From Pseudopedobacter sp038237895 (GTDB lineage: Bacteria > Bacteroidota > Bacteroidia > Sphingobacteriales > Sphingobacteriaceae), in the NCBI GenBank assembly GCA_038237895.1, contig JBBRYE010000003.1, forward strand, positions 1 to 64,000: DNA of 64,000 nucleotides, read 5' to 3'. The notes under the pieces are model-generated. The model did no database searches. It saw only the letters and a program-made list of their open reading frames with translations, and was not told the origin of the DNA. Below, piece by piece: positions 23,501 to 33,169 of this stretch. A program made the translations under genes and the position numbers. The stretch's first letter is position 1. Every line of letters starts with the position of its first letter.

Positions 23501-25495
23501 TTAGTTGCCTGTCCAAACATCGTTTGCAGAATTTGTATCTGGCATTACATGTTGTGGATCAAAAGTTACTGAAGCAATTTTTTCTGTTGATGGATATTGA
23601 AAAGTCCATGTTTTGTTTCTTTCCCAAATTTCTACCGGTAATTTAATATTTTCAGTTTTTCCGCTCACTGTTTTTATTTCTAAAGTTACAGGCATTGGCA
23701 TACTTTCATTACAACCAATGGTAATAAAAGCCCCATTCTTTGCATCATCTTTAACGTATTTTACATCGTTAACAGAGATATCTGCTTTCCAATTGTTAAG
23801 AAACCAACCTCTCCAAAACCAATTTAAATTTTCTCCTGCTACGTTTTCAATTGTTCTAAAAAAATCATTTGGCGTTGGATGTTTAAATGCCCATCTATCA
23901 ATATAAGTTTTAAAAGCCCTATCAAAGCGTTCGGGACCTAAAATTTGTTCTCTCAATAAAACTAAGCCAGTGCTAGGTTTAAAATAACACAATACCCCAA
24001 TATGAGATTCTTTCATGTTATCCGGACTTACCATAATAGGCTCAAAAATTGGATTCATTAAATAAGCAGATGTTTTGTGCATATCTGCTGCAGATTTTGG
24101 CGCATATTCTCCATTATTAAAATTTTGTGTTGATAAAGTGTTGATGAAGGTATTAAAACCCTCGTCCATCCAGCCATACAAACGTTCGTTAGAGCCTACA
24201 ATCATAGGGAACCAATTGTGTCCAAATTCATGATCTGTAACTCCCCAAAGCCCTGCTTTTTTAGATTTCCATCCACAAAAAACAATACCTGGATATTCCA
24301 TTCCACCTTCATTACCAGCCACATTTGTTGCTGCAGGATAACTATACTCAAACCATTTGCTAGAATTATGTTCTAAAGATTTTTTCACATATTCAGTTGA
24401 TCTTCCATAAGCGTCGTCTCCTGTACTTTCTATTGGATACGCTGAAATAGCTAAAGATTTTTTACCGCTTGGCAAGTTCATTTTTGCGGCATCAATAATA
24501 AACGCGGGAGAAGAAGCCCATGCACAATCCCTTGCGTTTTGCAATTTAAAGTGCCAAGTCAATTCTTTTTTATCAGCCGGGCGAGAGGCTTTATCTGTTA
24601 CCTCATTTGCACTACGGATCATTACGGTTGCATCACTTTTTGCTGCTGCTTCCCATCTTTTTACTTGTTCTGCAGTATAAACTTCTTTTGAGTTTTGCAA
24701 TTCGCCAGAGCAAACTACAATATGATTTGCAGGTGCAGTAATTTTGATGTCAAAATCGCCATAGTCTAAATAAAACTCACTTGGGCCAGTGTAAGGAATA
24801 GTGTTCCAGCCGGTAACATCATCATATACACACATACGTGGATACCATTGGGCTTGAGTGAATATTTTTCCATTTTTGGTTTCTAAAACACCCATTCTAT
24901 CTGAACCATATTCTGGAGAGATGTATGAAAAATTAATTTTTAGTTTTAAAACTCCGCCATTTGCTTTTAGGTTTTCTGGCAAAAAGATTTGAAGACGAGT
25001 ATCTTCAATCATATATTTTAAATCAACATCCTGGCTTTTACCGTTTAAACTCATTAAACGCACTAAACCTAATTGATGACCGCCTTCAAAAACTTGGCCA
25101 CGGCTACCATTACGGCTCCCCGTTGGGGGAATTATAGCTGTTCCTCGAGAAGATTGCTTAAATAAATTTTGATCTATATTCATCCAAATAAAACCCAAAT
25201 CATCCGGACTATTATTAGTATAAGTTAAAATCTCTGAACCTGTTATTTTATTTGCATCATTATCTAAAGAGGCTGTTAACTGATAATCAGGTCTGTTTTG
25301 CCAATATTGTTGACCCGGTTGTCCACTAGCAGAACGGTATGTGTTTCCGTTTCCAGAATAAAAAAATGGCTTAAAAGCTTCTACATAATCGTAGTTGCTT
25401 GTAGAAGCTGTAGGAGTTTGTGCTTGAGCTAAAGATTGGAAGCCCAAGAAACAAATAGTGATGCTAAAAGCACCCATTAATTTTGATTTTAACAT
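23501..25495 (-). CDS. M1-family zinc aminopeptidase, secreted
   Basis: 664 residues. Signal peptide (about 1-25, ending AQAQ). Gluzincin motif HEFGH (422-426) with the third zinc ligand Glu445 in DEGFNTF, 18 residues on, as in M1 enzymes. The exopeptidase motif is NEGGMEYPG (about 395-403), a GAMEN variant in which Tyr follows Glu, as seen in other Bacteroidota members. N-terminal beta domain (80-260) matches LTA4-hydrolase type. Likely trims peptides in the periplasm or outside. No lipobox and no C-terminal sorting domain. Own terminator; monocistronic. Confidence 0.92.
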   Translation of the reverse strand: MLKSKLMGAFSITICFLGFQSLAQAQTPTASTSNYDYVEAFKPFFYSGNGNTYRSASGQPGQQYWQNRPDYQLTASLDNDANKITGSEILTYTNNSPDDLGFIWMNIDQNLFKQSSRGTAIIPPTGSRNGSRGQVFEGGHQLGLVRLMSLNGKSQDVDLKYMIEDTRLQIFLPENLKANGGVLKLKINFSYISPEYGSDRMGVLETKNGKIFTQAQWYPRMCVYDDVTGWNTIPYTGPSEFYLDYGDFDIKITAPANHIVVCSGELQNSKEVYTAEQVKRWEAAAKSDATVMIRSANEVTDKASRPADKKELTWHFKLQNARDCAWASSPAFIIDAAKMNLPSGKKSLAISAYPIESTGDDAYGRSTEYVKKSLEHNSSKWFEYSYPAATNVAGNEGGMEYPGIVFCGWKSKKAGLWGVTDHEFGHNWFPMIVGSNERLYGWMDEGFNTFINTLSTQNFNNGEYAPKSAADMHKTSAYLMNPIFEPIMVSPDNMKESHIGVLCYFKPSTGLVLLREQILGPERFDRAFKTYIDRWAFKHPTPNDFFRTIENVAGENLNWFWRGWFLNNWKADISVNDVKYVKDDAKNGAFITIGCNESMPMPVTLEIKTVSGKTENIKLPVEIWERNKTWTFQYPSTEKIASVTFDPQHVMPDTNSANDVWTGN

Positions 25496-25571
25496 GGATT
25501 GGGTTTGAATAAAAAAAGCAATATAAATAACCTTGTGGGTTAAAGTTTATTATGATAAAATTGTTACGTAA

Positions 25572-26291
25572 TTAAAAACTTCCGCTAAAAGAAGTTCTTG
25601 GAAGATTTGGATATATTCTATTCTCTGCAGGCAATCTTATATATTCATTATAAGATTTTACGATATAGGTTCTTAATTCAACCTCACTCATATCAATAAC
25701 TTGCGAATACGTTGGCCTGTAATAGGACATAAAATCTTCTAATAGCTGACCTTTTATTTTTGTTAAATCAGATACCAAATCTGGGTTAAACTTTTGATCT
25801 ATTGTTTTCTCGTTTAACTCTTTATCCATAAATTTTTGAAAAGCTCTTTTCTGTTGAGATTGTTTACCAAAAGCATTTCCTAAACTTAATTTACCATCTT
25901 GAGTTAAAACTGTGGTATTTGCTAATGAATATGCAGAAGAATATGCAGAACGTACATTTTCTGGTACTTTACTTTTTGCGCTCACAATAACCTCATCCAA
26001 AACAATTAAACTTGGTCTCATTAAAACCAGCTTTGGCCTCATGTTTTCTAAAACCAAAGTGTCATTTTGGTAGCCCGGGCAAGAAAAAACAATTAAATCA
26101 CCTAAATCTGCTTTTACCACAAAATCTCCTTTTTGCCCGGTGTGATCAACCTCTTTTTGGGTAAGGTTGTTCACAAAAACTAGTTTCAGTTTGTTACGGC
26201 TATCGGCGTCATAAGCCGTACCTTCTATTCTCATTTGTGCTTTTAACATAAATGGTAATAAACTTAACAAAATGATAATGAGGTTTTTCAT
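25572..26291 (-). CDS. Exported protein with carboxypeptidase-like regulatory domain
   Basis: 239 residues. Signal peptide (1-18, ending LKAQ), then a CarboxypepD-reg-like beta-sandwich (about 20-108): RIEGTAYDADSRNKLKLVFV, GDFVVKADLGDLIVFSCPGY, DEVIVSAK. The second half is helical and polar. The beta domain is the one that precedes TonB receptors, but here without plug or barrel; such stand-alone proteins are common in Bacteroidota and of unknown function. A good promoter lies just upstream. Confidence 0.75.
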   Translation of the reverse strand: MKNLIIILLSLLPFMLKAQMRIEGTAYDADSRNKLKLVFVNNLTQKEVDHTGQKGDFVVKADLGDLIVFSCPGYQNDTLVLENMRPKLVLMRPSLIVLDEVIVSAKSKVPENVRSAYSSAYSLANTTVLTQDGKLSLGNAFGKQSQQKRAFQKFMDKELNEKTIDQKFNPDLVSDLTKIKGQLLEDFMSYYRPTYSQVIDMSEVELRTYIVKSYNEYIRLPAENRIYPNLPRTSFSGSF

Positions 26292-26296
26292 CTTTA

Positions 26297-26328
26297 CAAA
26301 AGTCTGTTAATATCTTTTAAATAACAAA
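26297..26328 (-). promoter_or_regulatory. Promoter of the carboxypeptidase-like-domain gene
   Basis: Minus strand TTTG (26325-26328), 20-base spacer, GACTTTTG (26297-26304; one mismatch to TAnnTTTG), 6 bases before the ATG. Confidence 0.45.
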
Positions 26329-26364
26329 CGCTTAACATTTTTTAACGCTAATTATACAATCTTA

Positions 26365-26715
26365 TTAAAGATAAAGTTTTTCATATTGTTTTTCATCAAA
26401 CCCAACAGAGTTACTTTCATCGCTTTCTACAACGGGTCTTTTGATGGCGCTAGTATGATTTAACATTAATTTTATAGCAGAAACCGTATCCTTTATTTCA
26501 ATTTTAACAGTTTCATCAAGCCCTCTCCATGTTAATCCTTTTCTATTTAAAACGTTTTCCCATCCAAATTCATTACACCATTTTTCTAAACTTTCTTGGC
26601 TTACGCCGAGCTTCTTATAATCGTGAAAATCATAATCAATATGATTATTTTCAAAAAAAGTACGGGCTTTTTTTACCGAACCACAATTTGGAATACCGTA
26701 AATTTTTGTTTTCAT
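26365..26715 (-). CDS. Spx/ArsC-family thioredoxin-fold protein
   Basis: 116 residues. IYGIPNCGSVKKARTFFENN at the start holds one cysteine (about 11) in a CxxxK pattern, lacking the second cysteine of Spx CxxC. WRGLDETVK and AIKRPVV with the conserved arginine are the ArsC-fold marks. The closest named type is YffB-like, thought to be a glutathione- or thiol-dependent reductase; arsenate reduction is not implied. Followed on its upstream side by repeat D. Confidence 0.85.
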   Translation of the reverse strand: MKTKIYGIPNCGSVKKARTFFENNHIDYDFHDYKKLGVSQESLEKWCNEFGWENVLNRKGLTWRGLDETVKIEIKDTVSAIKLMLNHTSAIKRPVVESDESNSVGFDEKQYEKLYL

Positions 26716-26737
26716 TGTTGATTTGTTAAATTTTTTA

Positions 26738-26901
26738 TTGTCTGAATCTTGGTTTTCTTGGTTTAAGATTCCTATATTTCTAATTATCAGAATCTTGATT
26801 TTCTCGATTTTAAGATTAACAGGATTCTTGCATACCTCATAATTTTAAGTTTAAAAGTATCCTCTTTATCCTTTATTCCTGCAAATCGAGATTCAGACAA
26901 A
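26738..26901. repeat. Repeat family D, copy 2
   Basis: TTGTCTGAATCTTGGTTTTC at left and AAATCGAGATTCAGACAAAA at right are near-perfect inverted complements (GTCTGAATCT / AGATTCAGAC). In between are a second TATCAGAATCTTGATTTTCT, GATTAACAGGATTCTTGCAT and TATCCTTTATTCCTGCAAAT. Lies between pth and the Spx/ArsC gene. Confidence 0.75.
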
Positions 26902-26915
26902 ATATTCAGACAAAA

Positions 26916-27473
26916 TTAATTAAAATTAGTCATCGTTAATTCCGTACCAATTGTACAAAACGATTTAATCATGTTAATAGATTTATCAATTAATGCTGGT
27001 AAAGCAAGTATTTCATCTTGATCAAAACCACTTAAAACATAATCTACCTGTCGGCCTTTCGGATAATTATCACTAATGCCAAATTTTATCCTTGGATATT
27101 CATTAGAGCCCAAAATACCTTCAATACTTTTTAACCCATTGTGACCCGCCGGGCTTCCTTTTGGTTTTAATTTTACTTTCCCAAACGGAATTGCCAAATC
27201 ATCCACAATAATCAACACATTTTCTATTGAGATTTTTAATTCCTGCATCCAATGCCTTACTGCCTTTCCACTTAAATTCATATAAGTGGTTGGCTTTATC
27301 AGGCATAAAGTTCTTCCTTTATGATTAACTTCAGTATAACCAGCCAATTTCATGGTGCTAAAAGTCGCTCCTGCTTCTTTAGCTAATTGGTCTAAAACCA
27401 TAAAACCTATGTTATGGCGGTTATCTGCATACTCTTGTCCTATATTTCCTAATCCTACGATAAGATATTTCAT
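26916..27473 (-). CDS. pth: Peptidyl-tRNA hydrolase
   Basis: 185 residues. Frees tRNA from peptidyl-tRNAs dropped by the ribosome. Marks: MKYLIVGLGNIGQEYADNRH with Asn10 and catalytic His20, KPTTYMNLSG, the Asp region VLIIVDDLAIPFG, and GSPAGHNGLKSI. Length is standard. Repeats lie on both sides, so no operon context. Confidence 0.97.
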   Translation of the reverse strand: MKYLIVGLGNIGQEYADNRHNIGFMVLDQLAKEAGATFSTMKLAGYTEVNHKGRTLCLIKPTTYMNLSGKAVRHWMQELKISIENVLIIVDDLAIPFGKVKLKPKGSPAGHNGLKSIEGILGSNEYPRIKFGISDNYPKGRQVDYVLSGFDQDEILALPALIDKSINMIKSFCTIGTELTMTNFN

Positions 27474-27493
27474 GTTAAATTCAATTCAATTTC

Positions 27494-27591
27494 TGTCCGT
27501 CATGTCGAGGCAACGAGACATCTCATTAACAAAGTTATCATTCTAACTGAAAACCTATTCGTGAGATGTCTCCTATCGTCGACATGACGGA
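27494..27591. repeat. Repeat family A, inverted pair
   Basis: Left arm CCGTCATGTCGAGGCAACGA GACATCTCA and right arm GTGAGATGTCTCCTATCGTC GACATGACGG are inverted complements with a loop of about 35 bases. Same family as the blocks around the GIY-YIG gene. Between pth and the end of tsaD (both on the minus strand), so it would form a hairpin in a shared transcript. Confidence 0.8.
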
Positions 27592-27600
27592 GTAGTTAAA

Positions 27601-28602
27601 CTAAAAAGGCATCCTCGCTAATGGTGCTACATCCTGACCTACAAAATCTTTGGCTAAAAATTTATAATAGCCTGCAATTGCAATCATTGCAGCATTATCC
27701 GTACAATATTGAAATTGCGGTATAAAAACATTGCAATTTAGTTCTTTCCCTAAATTTGTTAATCCTTCTCTTAAACCAGAATTTGCTGAAACCCCGCCAG
27801 CAATTGCTAAATCTTTTATTTGATATTGCTCTGCAGCTTTTTTAAATTTATTTAATAAAATGGATACAATTCTGTTTTGTACAGATGCGCAAACATCATT
27901 CAAGTTTTCTTTTAAAAAATTTGGGTTTTCTTTAACATGATCTCTTACAAAATAAAGGATTGACGTTTTTAAACCACTAAAACTAAAATTCAAATCTTTT
28001 ATTTGCGGTTCTGGAAATTTGAATCTATTTGGATCTCCCAACTTTGCATATTTATCAATCAAAGGTCCACCGGGATAAGGCAAATCTAAAATCTTAGCTG
28101 TCTTATCAAAAGCTTCGCCGGCAGCATCATCTAAAGTTTCGCCGATAATTTCCATATCAAAATAATCTTTTACCAAAACAATTTGAGTATGCCCGCCAGA
28201 AACTGTTAGGCATAAAAAAGGAAATTTAGGCTTAGGATCATCTATAAAATGGGCTAATATATGAGCTTGCATATGGTTAACTTCAATTAAAGGAATGCTA
28301 TTTGCTAATGCAAATGCCTTAGAGAAGCAAGTACCAACTAACAAAGATCCCAATAATCCTGGGCCGCGTGTAAAAGCTACTGCATCTATGTGTTTTTTGT
28401 TTATTTTCGCAGCTGTTATTGCTTGATGTACAGCCGGAACAATATTTTGTTGATGAACCCTGGAAGCTAATTCTGGTACAACTCCACCATATTGTTCATG
28501 AATTGTTTGGTTTGCAATAATATTTGAGACTATTTTTCCGTCTATGCAGATAGATGCTGATGTTTCATCGCAAGATGATTCTATTCCGAGAACAATTGAC
28601 AC
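27601..28602 (-). CDS. tsaD: tRNA N6-adenosine threonylcarbamoyltransferase
   Basis: 333 residues. Catalyses the last step of t6A at position 37 of ANN-reading tRNAs, with TsaB and TsaE. Marks: VLGIESSCDETSASI, VPELASRVHQQN, FTRGPGLLGSLLVG, metal site NHMQAHILAHF, SGGHTQIVLV, GEAFDKTAKILDLPYPGGP, and C-terminal Asp in CTDNAAMIA. Standard length. Divergent from tamB with 68 bases between. Confidence 0.97.
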   Translation of the reverse strand: MSIVLGIESSCDETSASICIDGKIVSNIIANQTIHEQYGGVVPELASRVHQQNIVPAVHQAITAAKINKKHIDAVAFTRGPGLLGSLLVGTCFSKAFALANSIPLIEVNHMQAHILAHFIDDPKPKFPFLCLTVSGGHTQIVLVKDYFDMEIIGETLDDAAGEAFDKTAKILDLPYPGGPLIDKYAKLGDPNRFKFPEPQIKDLNFSFSGLKTSILYFVRDHVKENPNFLKENLNDVCASVQNRIVSILLNKFKKAAEQYQIKDLAIAGGVSANSGLREGLTNLGKELNCNVFIPQFQYCTDNAAMIAIAGYYKFLAKDFVGQDVAPLARMPF

Positions 28603-28670
28603 AAGTATGAGATTATAATTTTTTAAAACACAAAACTATTAAAAAAGTATTCAAAATACTGCTTTATGTA

Positions 28671-31600
28671 TTGCTAGCTTTCATTTTTTTGATAGCAGGC
28701 ATTATCTTTTCTTTCCAATTTGAAAGCGTACAAACATGGGGAGCTAAAAAAGCAACTAAATATTTATCGCAACAATGGAAAACCACTGTTGATATTAATA
28801 AACTTTACTTTAAACCTTTTAGCTCTGTTGTTTTAGAAGGAGTATATATACAAGATTTAGATAAAGACACCCTTTTAAACGCAGGAAAATTAAATATAGA
28901 TATTTCTTATTTTTCTCCTTTTTCTGAAAGGAAAATTGTTTTGCAACAAATTACCTTAGAAAACAGTAAGTTTTTTCTTAAAACTTATAAGGATAGTACC
29001 ACCAATCTTTCTTTTATTATAAATTATTTTAATACAGGAAGTGTAGATACTACAGCAAAAAAGCCTTTCGATTTTTTAATCAATAATGTTAAAATCAACA
29101 ATTTAGATTTTAAATATAAAAACTATAGAACGCCAGATACCCTATATAACGGTTCTGTAAACTATGATGATGTTGATATAAAAGGATTAAGCACATCTAT
29201 AAATAATTTAGACACTAAAAACTACATTCTTAAAGCACAAATAAATCATCTAAAATTTAAAGAAAAAAGCGGTTTTATTTTAAACGATTTCACTGCTGCC
29301 GCCACTATTGATACCAATAAAATTGTATTACAAAATTTATATCTTAAGACGCCAAACACAACTTTAAGCAACTATTTTAGCATGAAATTTAAGGATTTTG
29401 CTGATTTTGACGATGTAGAGAATAAAGTAACTTTAGAAGGCCATTTTAAAAATTCAAAAATCTACGCAAAGGATATTGCTTTTTTTGCCCCTCAACTTTC
29501 AAATACCAAACTGGTTTTAGATGTTACCGGAAATATTAAAGGAAAAGTAAATGATTTAAGAGCTAAAGATTTAGTAATTAAACTAGGTAAAACTTCTTAT
29601 GTAAAAGGAAATTTTCAGATTAAGGGTTTACCCGATATTAAAAACACTTTTTTAGACTTAGATTTTAAACAGGTTTATACCAACCAAGCTGATATTGATT
29701 ATATCATTGAAAAAGCAACAGGTAAGAAATCAATCAAAATTCCTGATGTGATTAAAAAGTTTGGGAACATCAATTTTGTGGGTTCATTTACTGGTTTTGT
29801 AAATGATTTTGTAGCCTACGGCGATTTTAAAACCAAATTAGGCAGAGTAAAATCTGATGTGAACATGAAAATCAATAAGCAAAATATTCCTTCCTACACA
29901 GGCAAAATACAAGCTATTGATTTTAATTTAGGAGATTTAATTGATCAACCAAGTATCAATAGAACCTCTTTTGTTGCTAACGTAAATGGAAGGGGTTTTA
30001 TATTTGATAATTTATCTGAAAAGTTAAAGGCCAATGTTTCCTATTTTGATTATAACAATTATAGGTACCATAATATAAAAGTTGATGGTAATATCAATAA
30101 GCAGGTTTTTGACGGGAAACTATCAGTAAATGATAAAAACGTGAAACTTAATTTTGATGGTAAAGCAAATTTAAACCCAAAATTACCAGAATTTAATTTT
30201 GTAGCCGATATTCAAAAAGCCAATCTCCATATCTTAAACTTCACCAAAGATACAATACAAGTAGAAGCGAAAATAAACACCAATTTTAGTGGCAATAGCC
30301 TAGAAAATATTCAAGGAAATTTTACCATAAATGATATTAGGTTTACCAATACAGAAAAATCTGTTGTAATAGACTCTGTTTATTTGATGGCTAAAGGAAT
30401 TGGAAAAGATAGAATTTTAGCATTAACATCTGATGTGGGTGATGCAAGTATTAAAGGCGAATATGATTTAAATACTTTACCGTCATCATTTAATAAAATA
30501 ATAAAAAAATATATTCCTTCTTATAAAGGAAAAATTGTTGCTGCCAATAATCAAAATTTTGAGTTTAAAGTGGATTTAAAGAACTTTGATTACATCTCTA
30601 GTTTATTTATTCCTGAGTTAAAAATCCCAGAAAGAGGCGCATTTAATGGCCGTTTTAATTCTTTTAAAGACTCTGTGAGTTTAAATGGTTTTATCAAAAC
30701 ATTAACTTATAATGGTACCACTTTTAATAATATAATTTTAGATCAAAACACCAACAGCAAATCTTTAGAAGCCATTATTTCCATGGATAAAATAGAGATT
30801 TCTAAAGGTGGATTATATGTGCAAAACGTAATTATCCAAAACACTTTAAGAGACGATAGCTTAAGCTTCAACGTAAAATTGGCAGATAAAAATGCGGTTA
30901 ATCAACTCGATTTATACGGATTGGTAGAGTTTGGAACAGATACCCTTGCCAAATTGAGTTTATTGCCTTCTGATGTAATTATCGATAATCAAGTATGGAA
31001 AATACAGGATAAAGTGAGAATTAAATTTGAGAACAACCGAACAATCATAGATAATTTTGAACTCAGTAGCGATAAACAATTAGTTGCAGTTAATGGGGCA
31101 ATCTCTAAAAATCCTGAAGATAATTTGGAAGTAGTGATTAAAGATTTAAAAATGACTTCATTAAGTCAGATCACTAAAGGATTTGGAGTTAATTTAAATG
31201 GAACTATGAATGGGCAAGCACAACTATCAGCTATTTTAGGTACACCAAATATTAAATCTGATATTACAATTGATTCTTTAAAGTATAATAGTACAGATAT
31301 TGGCGATTTAAAATTAGCCTCGGTTTATAATAATCAGGATAGTAAAATTGACGTGGATGCTACCATCTTTAAAAATGATAGTAAAACAATGGATATTAAA
31401 GGAGATATAGACATTAAAAGTGCGAGTAATAATTTAAACCTAGATTTAATTTTAGATAAAACCGAATTAGTGATTATAGAACCTTTTGTTAAGGATTTAG
31501 TATCTCGCCTTAAAGGTCAAGTTTCTTCTAATTTAAAGGTTACAGGTAAATTTAATAATCCCCAAATCAATGGAGATTTAACCCTTATCAACTCTGGTTT

Positions 31601-33101
31601 AACCGTAAATTATTTAAACACAGCCTATACCATAAATGATAAAGTAACAGTAGATAACAGTATCATTAAAGTAGAAAACCTTGATCTGGTTGATATTAGA
31701 GGTAATAAAGCTACCGCTAATGGCACAGTTGATATGACTAATCCTAGCAATCCTGATATACGCATTGATATAGAAGCTAATAATTTTATGGCGTTAAACA
31801 CTACGGCTAAAGAAAATCCAATCTACTACGGAATTGCGTACGGTACTGGTAAATTTAGTTTTATGGGCCCAACAGACGCTATGAAAATCAATATCAAAGC
31901 AAAAACCGAAGAAGGAACAGAGTTTACCATTCCTTTAAACGGAGCATCAACCGTTAGCTCTAATGATTTTGTGATTTATGTTGCTAAAGACTCTACTCTA
32001 AATAATAAAGGTCAAGAAAACTATTTTAAAGGTTTAACCATGGCCTTTGATTTAACAGTTGATGAAGGTTCTAAAGCAAATATTTTAACAGAGGTTGGAA
32101 ATTTAACAGGTGTTGGTAATGCCCAACTAAATCTTAAAATTACCAGCCTTGGCGATTTTGAGATGAAAGGCGATTACATCATCAACAAAGGTCAGTTTGA
32201 TTTTACTGCAAATAATATCATCAATAAAACTTTTGATATCACTAAAGGTGGTAGCATAAGATGGACTGGTAACCCATCTGACGCAGAAATTAATTTAAAC
32301 GCTGTATACTCTACCAGAGCTGCAATTGCCCCACTTTATGCAGCAGCTGGGCGAACATTACCAGATGAAAGTAGAAATACAAGGGTTTTAGCAGAGGCAG
32401 AAATGATTCTAAAAGGTTCGCTTTTAAGCCCAACAATTACCTTTGGTTTAAATTTTCCTAACAATTCTGGCTATAAAACAGAGTTACAAGGATATTTGGA
32501 TGATAAAGACAACGAAGCCCAGCAAGTAATAAATTTAGTAGTGCGTAATAGTTTTAATGGTAATTCTAGCGCAGGTATCGGTATTGATAATCAAACTTTA
32601 ATTGGTTCTGGTTTAGAACTAGGTTTTAGTAAATTGAACAGCATCGTTTCTCAGTCTTTAGGACTTAAAAATTTAGACTTTAACATTCGTTCTTTAAACG
32701 AGTTTGGTTTAGGCTTTAGCTTTTTTAATAATCGTTTAAAATTTGCTGGTAACTACATCAATAACAGTTACGATAATAGTTATTTTAACAACAATTTCTT
32801 TAATTCTTCTTTTAAAGATGCCAGTATAGATGCACAAGCAACTTATGATATTAGAAAGGACGGAAGTTTTGTAGCTAAAATTTTCCAACGTCCTTCTAAC
32901 AGAGATTTCTTTAACCTTAACGGCGATATTAACATAGCTGGGGCAGGCTTGGTTTACGTACAAGAATATGATACTTTTAATGAATTTATCAGCAAAACAT
33001 TTGGAAGAAAAAGAGACGAAGCTGCTAAACAAGATGATACCGAAGAGAGAACCAAAACCATGAAGACTCCAATCATAGTTCCTAAAAAAGAAGAAGAGTA
33101 A
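28671..33101 (+). CDS. TamB-like translocation/assembly module protein
   Basis: 1476 residues if started at TTG 28671. An N-terminal membrane anchor leads into very long repetitive beta structure (AsmA/TamB-like; many NI-x-V/I-x-G-x-F patterns), ending in the DUF490 domain (roughly 1130-1400: GKFSFMGPTDAMKINIKA, GDYIINKGQFDFTANNIINK, GGSIRWTGNPSDAEINLNA-like blocks). Such proteins bridge the two membranes and move phospholipid or help outer-membrane assembly. Start is unclear: the frame stays open to 28611 with no ATG/GTG/TTG before 28671, yet codons from 28641 encode KKVFKILLYV, an ideal basic leader. An ATT at 28638 could be the real start. Confidence 0.88.
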   Translation: MLAFIFLIAGIIFSFQFESVQTWGAKKATKYLSQQWKTTVDINKLYFKPFSSVVLEGVYIQDLDKDTLLNAGKLNIDISYFSPFSERKIVLQQITLENSKFFLKTYKDSTTNLSFIINYFNTGSVDTTAKKPFDFLINNVKINNLDFKYKNYRTPDTLYNGSVNYDDVDIKGLSTSINNLDTKNYILKAQINHLKFKEKSGFILNDFTAAATIDTNKIVLQNLYLKTPNTTLSNYFSMKFKDFADFDDVENKVTLEGHFKNSKIYAKDIAFFAPQLSNTKLVLDVTGNIKGKVNDLRAKDLVIKLGKTSYVKGNFQIKGLPDIKNTFLDLDFKQVYTNQADIDYIIEKATGKKSIKIPDVIKKFGNINFVGSFTGFVNDFVAYGDFKTKLGRVKSDVNMKINKQNIPSYTGKIQAIDFNLGDLIDQPSINRTSFVANVNGRGFIFDNLSEKLKANVSYFDYNNYRYHNIKVDGNINKQVFDGKLSVNDKNVKLNFDGKANLNPKLPEFNFVADIQKANLHILNFTKDTIQVEAKINTNFSGNSLENIQGNFTINDIRFTNTEKSVVIDSVYLMAKGIGKDRILALTSDVGDASIKGEYDLNTLPSSFNKIIKKYIPSYKGKIVAANNQNFEFKVDLKNFDYISSLFIPELKIPERGAFNGRFNSFKDSVSLNGFIKTLTYNGTTFNNIILDQNTNSKSLEAIISMDKIEISKGGLYVQNVIIQNTLRDDSLSFNVKLADKNAVNQLDLYGLVEFGTDTLAKLSLLPSDVIIDNQVWKIQDKVRIKFENNRTIIDNFELSSDKQLVAVNGAISKNPEDNLEVVIKDLKMTSLSQITKGFGVNLNGTMNGQAQLSAILGTPNIKSDITIDSLKYNSTDIGDLKLASVYNNQDSKIDVDATIFKNDSKTMDIKGDIDIKSASNNLNLDLILDKTELVIIEPFVKDLVSRLKGQVSSNLKVTGKFNNPQINGDLTLINSGLTVNYLNTAYTINDKVTVDNSIIKVENLDLVDIRGNKATANGTVDMTNPSNPDIRIDIEANNFMALNTTAKENPIYYGIAYGTGKFSFMGPTDAMKINIKAKTEEGTEFTIPLNGASTVSSNDFVIYVAKDSTLNNKGQENYFKGLTMAFDLTVDEGSKANILTEVGNLTGVGNAQLNLKITSLGDFEMKGDYIINKGQFDFTANNIINKTFDITKGGSIRWTGNPSDAEINLNAVYSTRAAIAPLYAAAGRTLPDESRNTRVLAEAEMILKGSLLSPTITFGLNFPNNSGYKTELQGYLDDKDNEAQQVINLVVRNSFNGNSSAGIGIDNQTLIGSGLELGFSKLNSIVSQSLGLKNLDFNIRSLNEFGLGFSFFNNRLKFAGNYINNSYDNSYFNNNFFNSSFKDASIDAQATYDIRKDGSFVAKIFQRPSNRDFFNLNGDINIAGAGLVYVQEYDTFNEFISKTFGRKRDEAAKQDDTEERTKTMKTPIIVPKKEEE

Positions 33102-33169
33102 AAACACAATTTTATTTTCTACCCTAATTTCAATTAAATTTTATTGGATAATAATTATCCTAAAAACGG

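Noticed and set aside
32736..33107. 123-codon frame opposite the tamB end
   Set aside because: Mirror of a real conserved domain; hydrophobic by codon mirror effect only.
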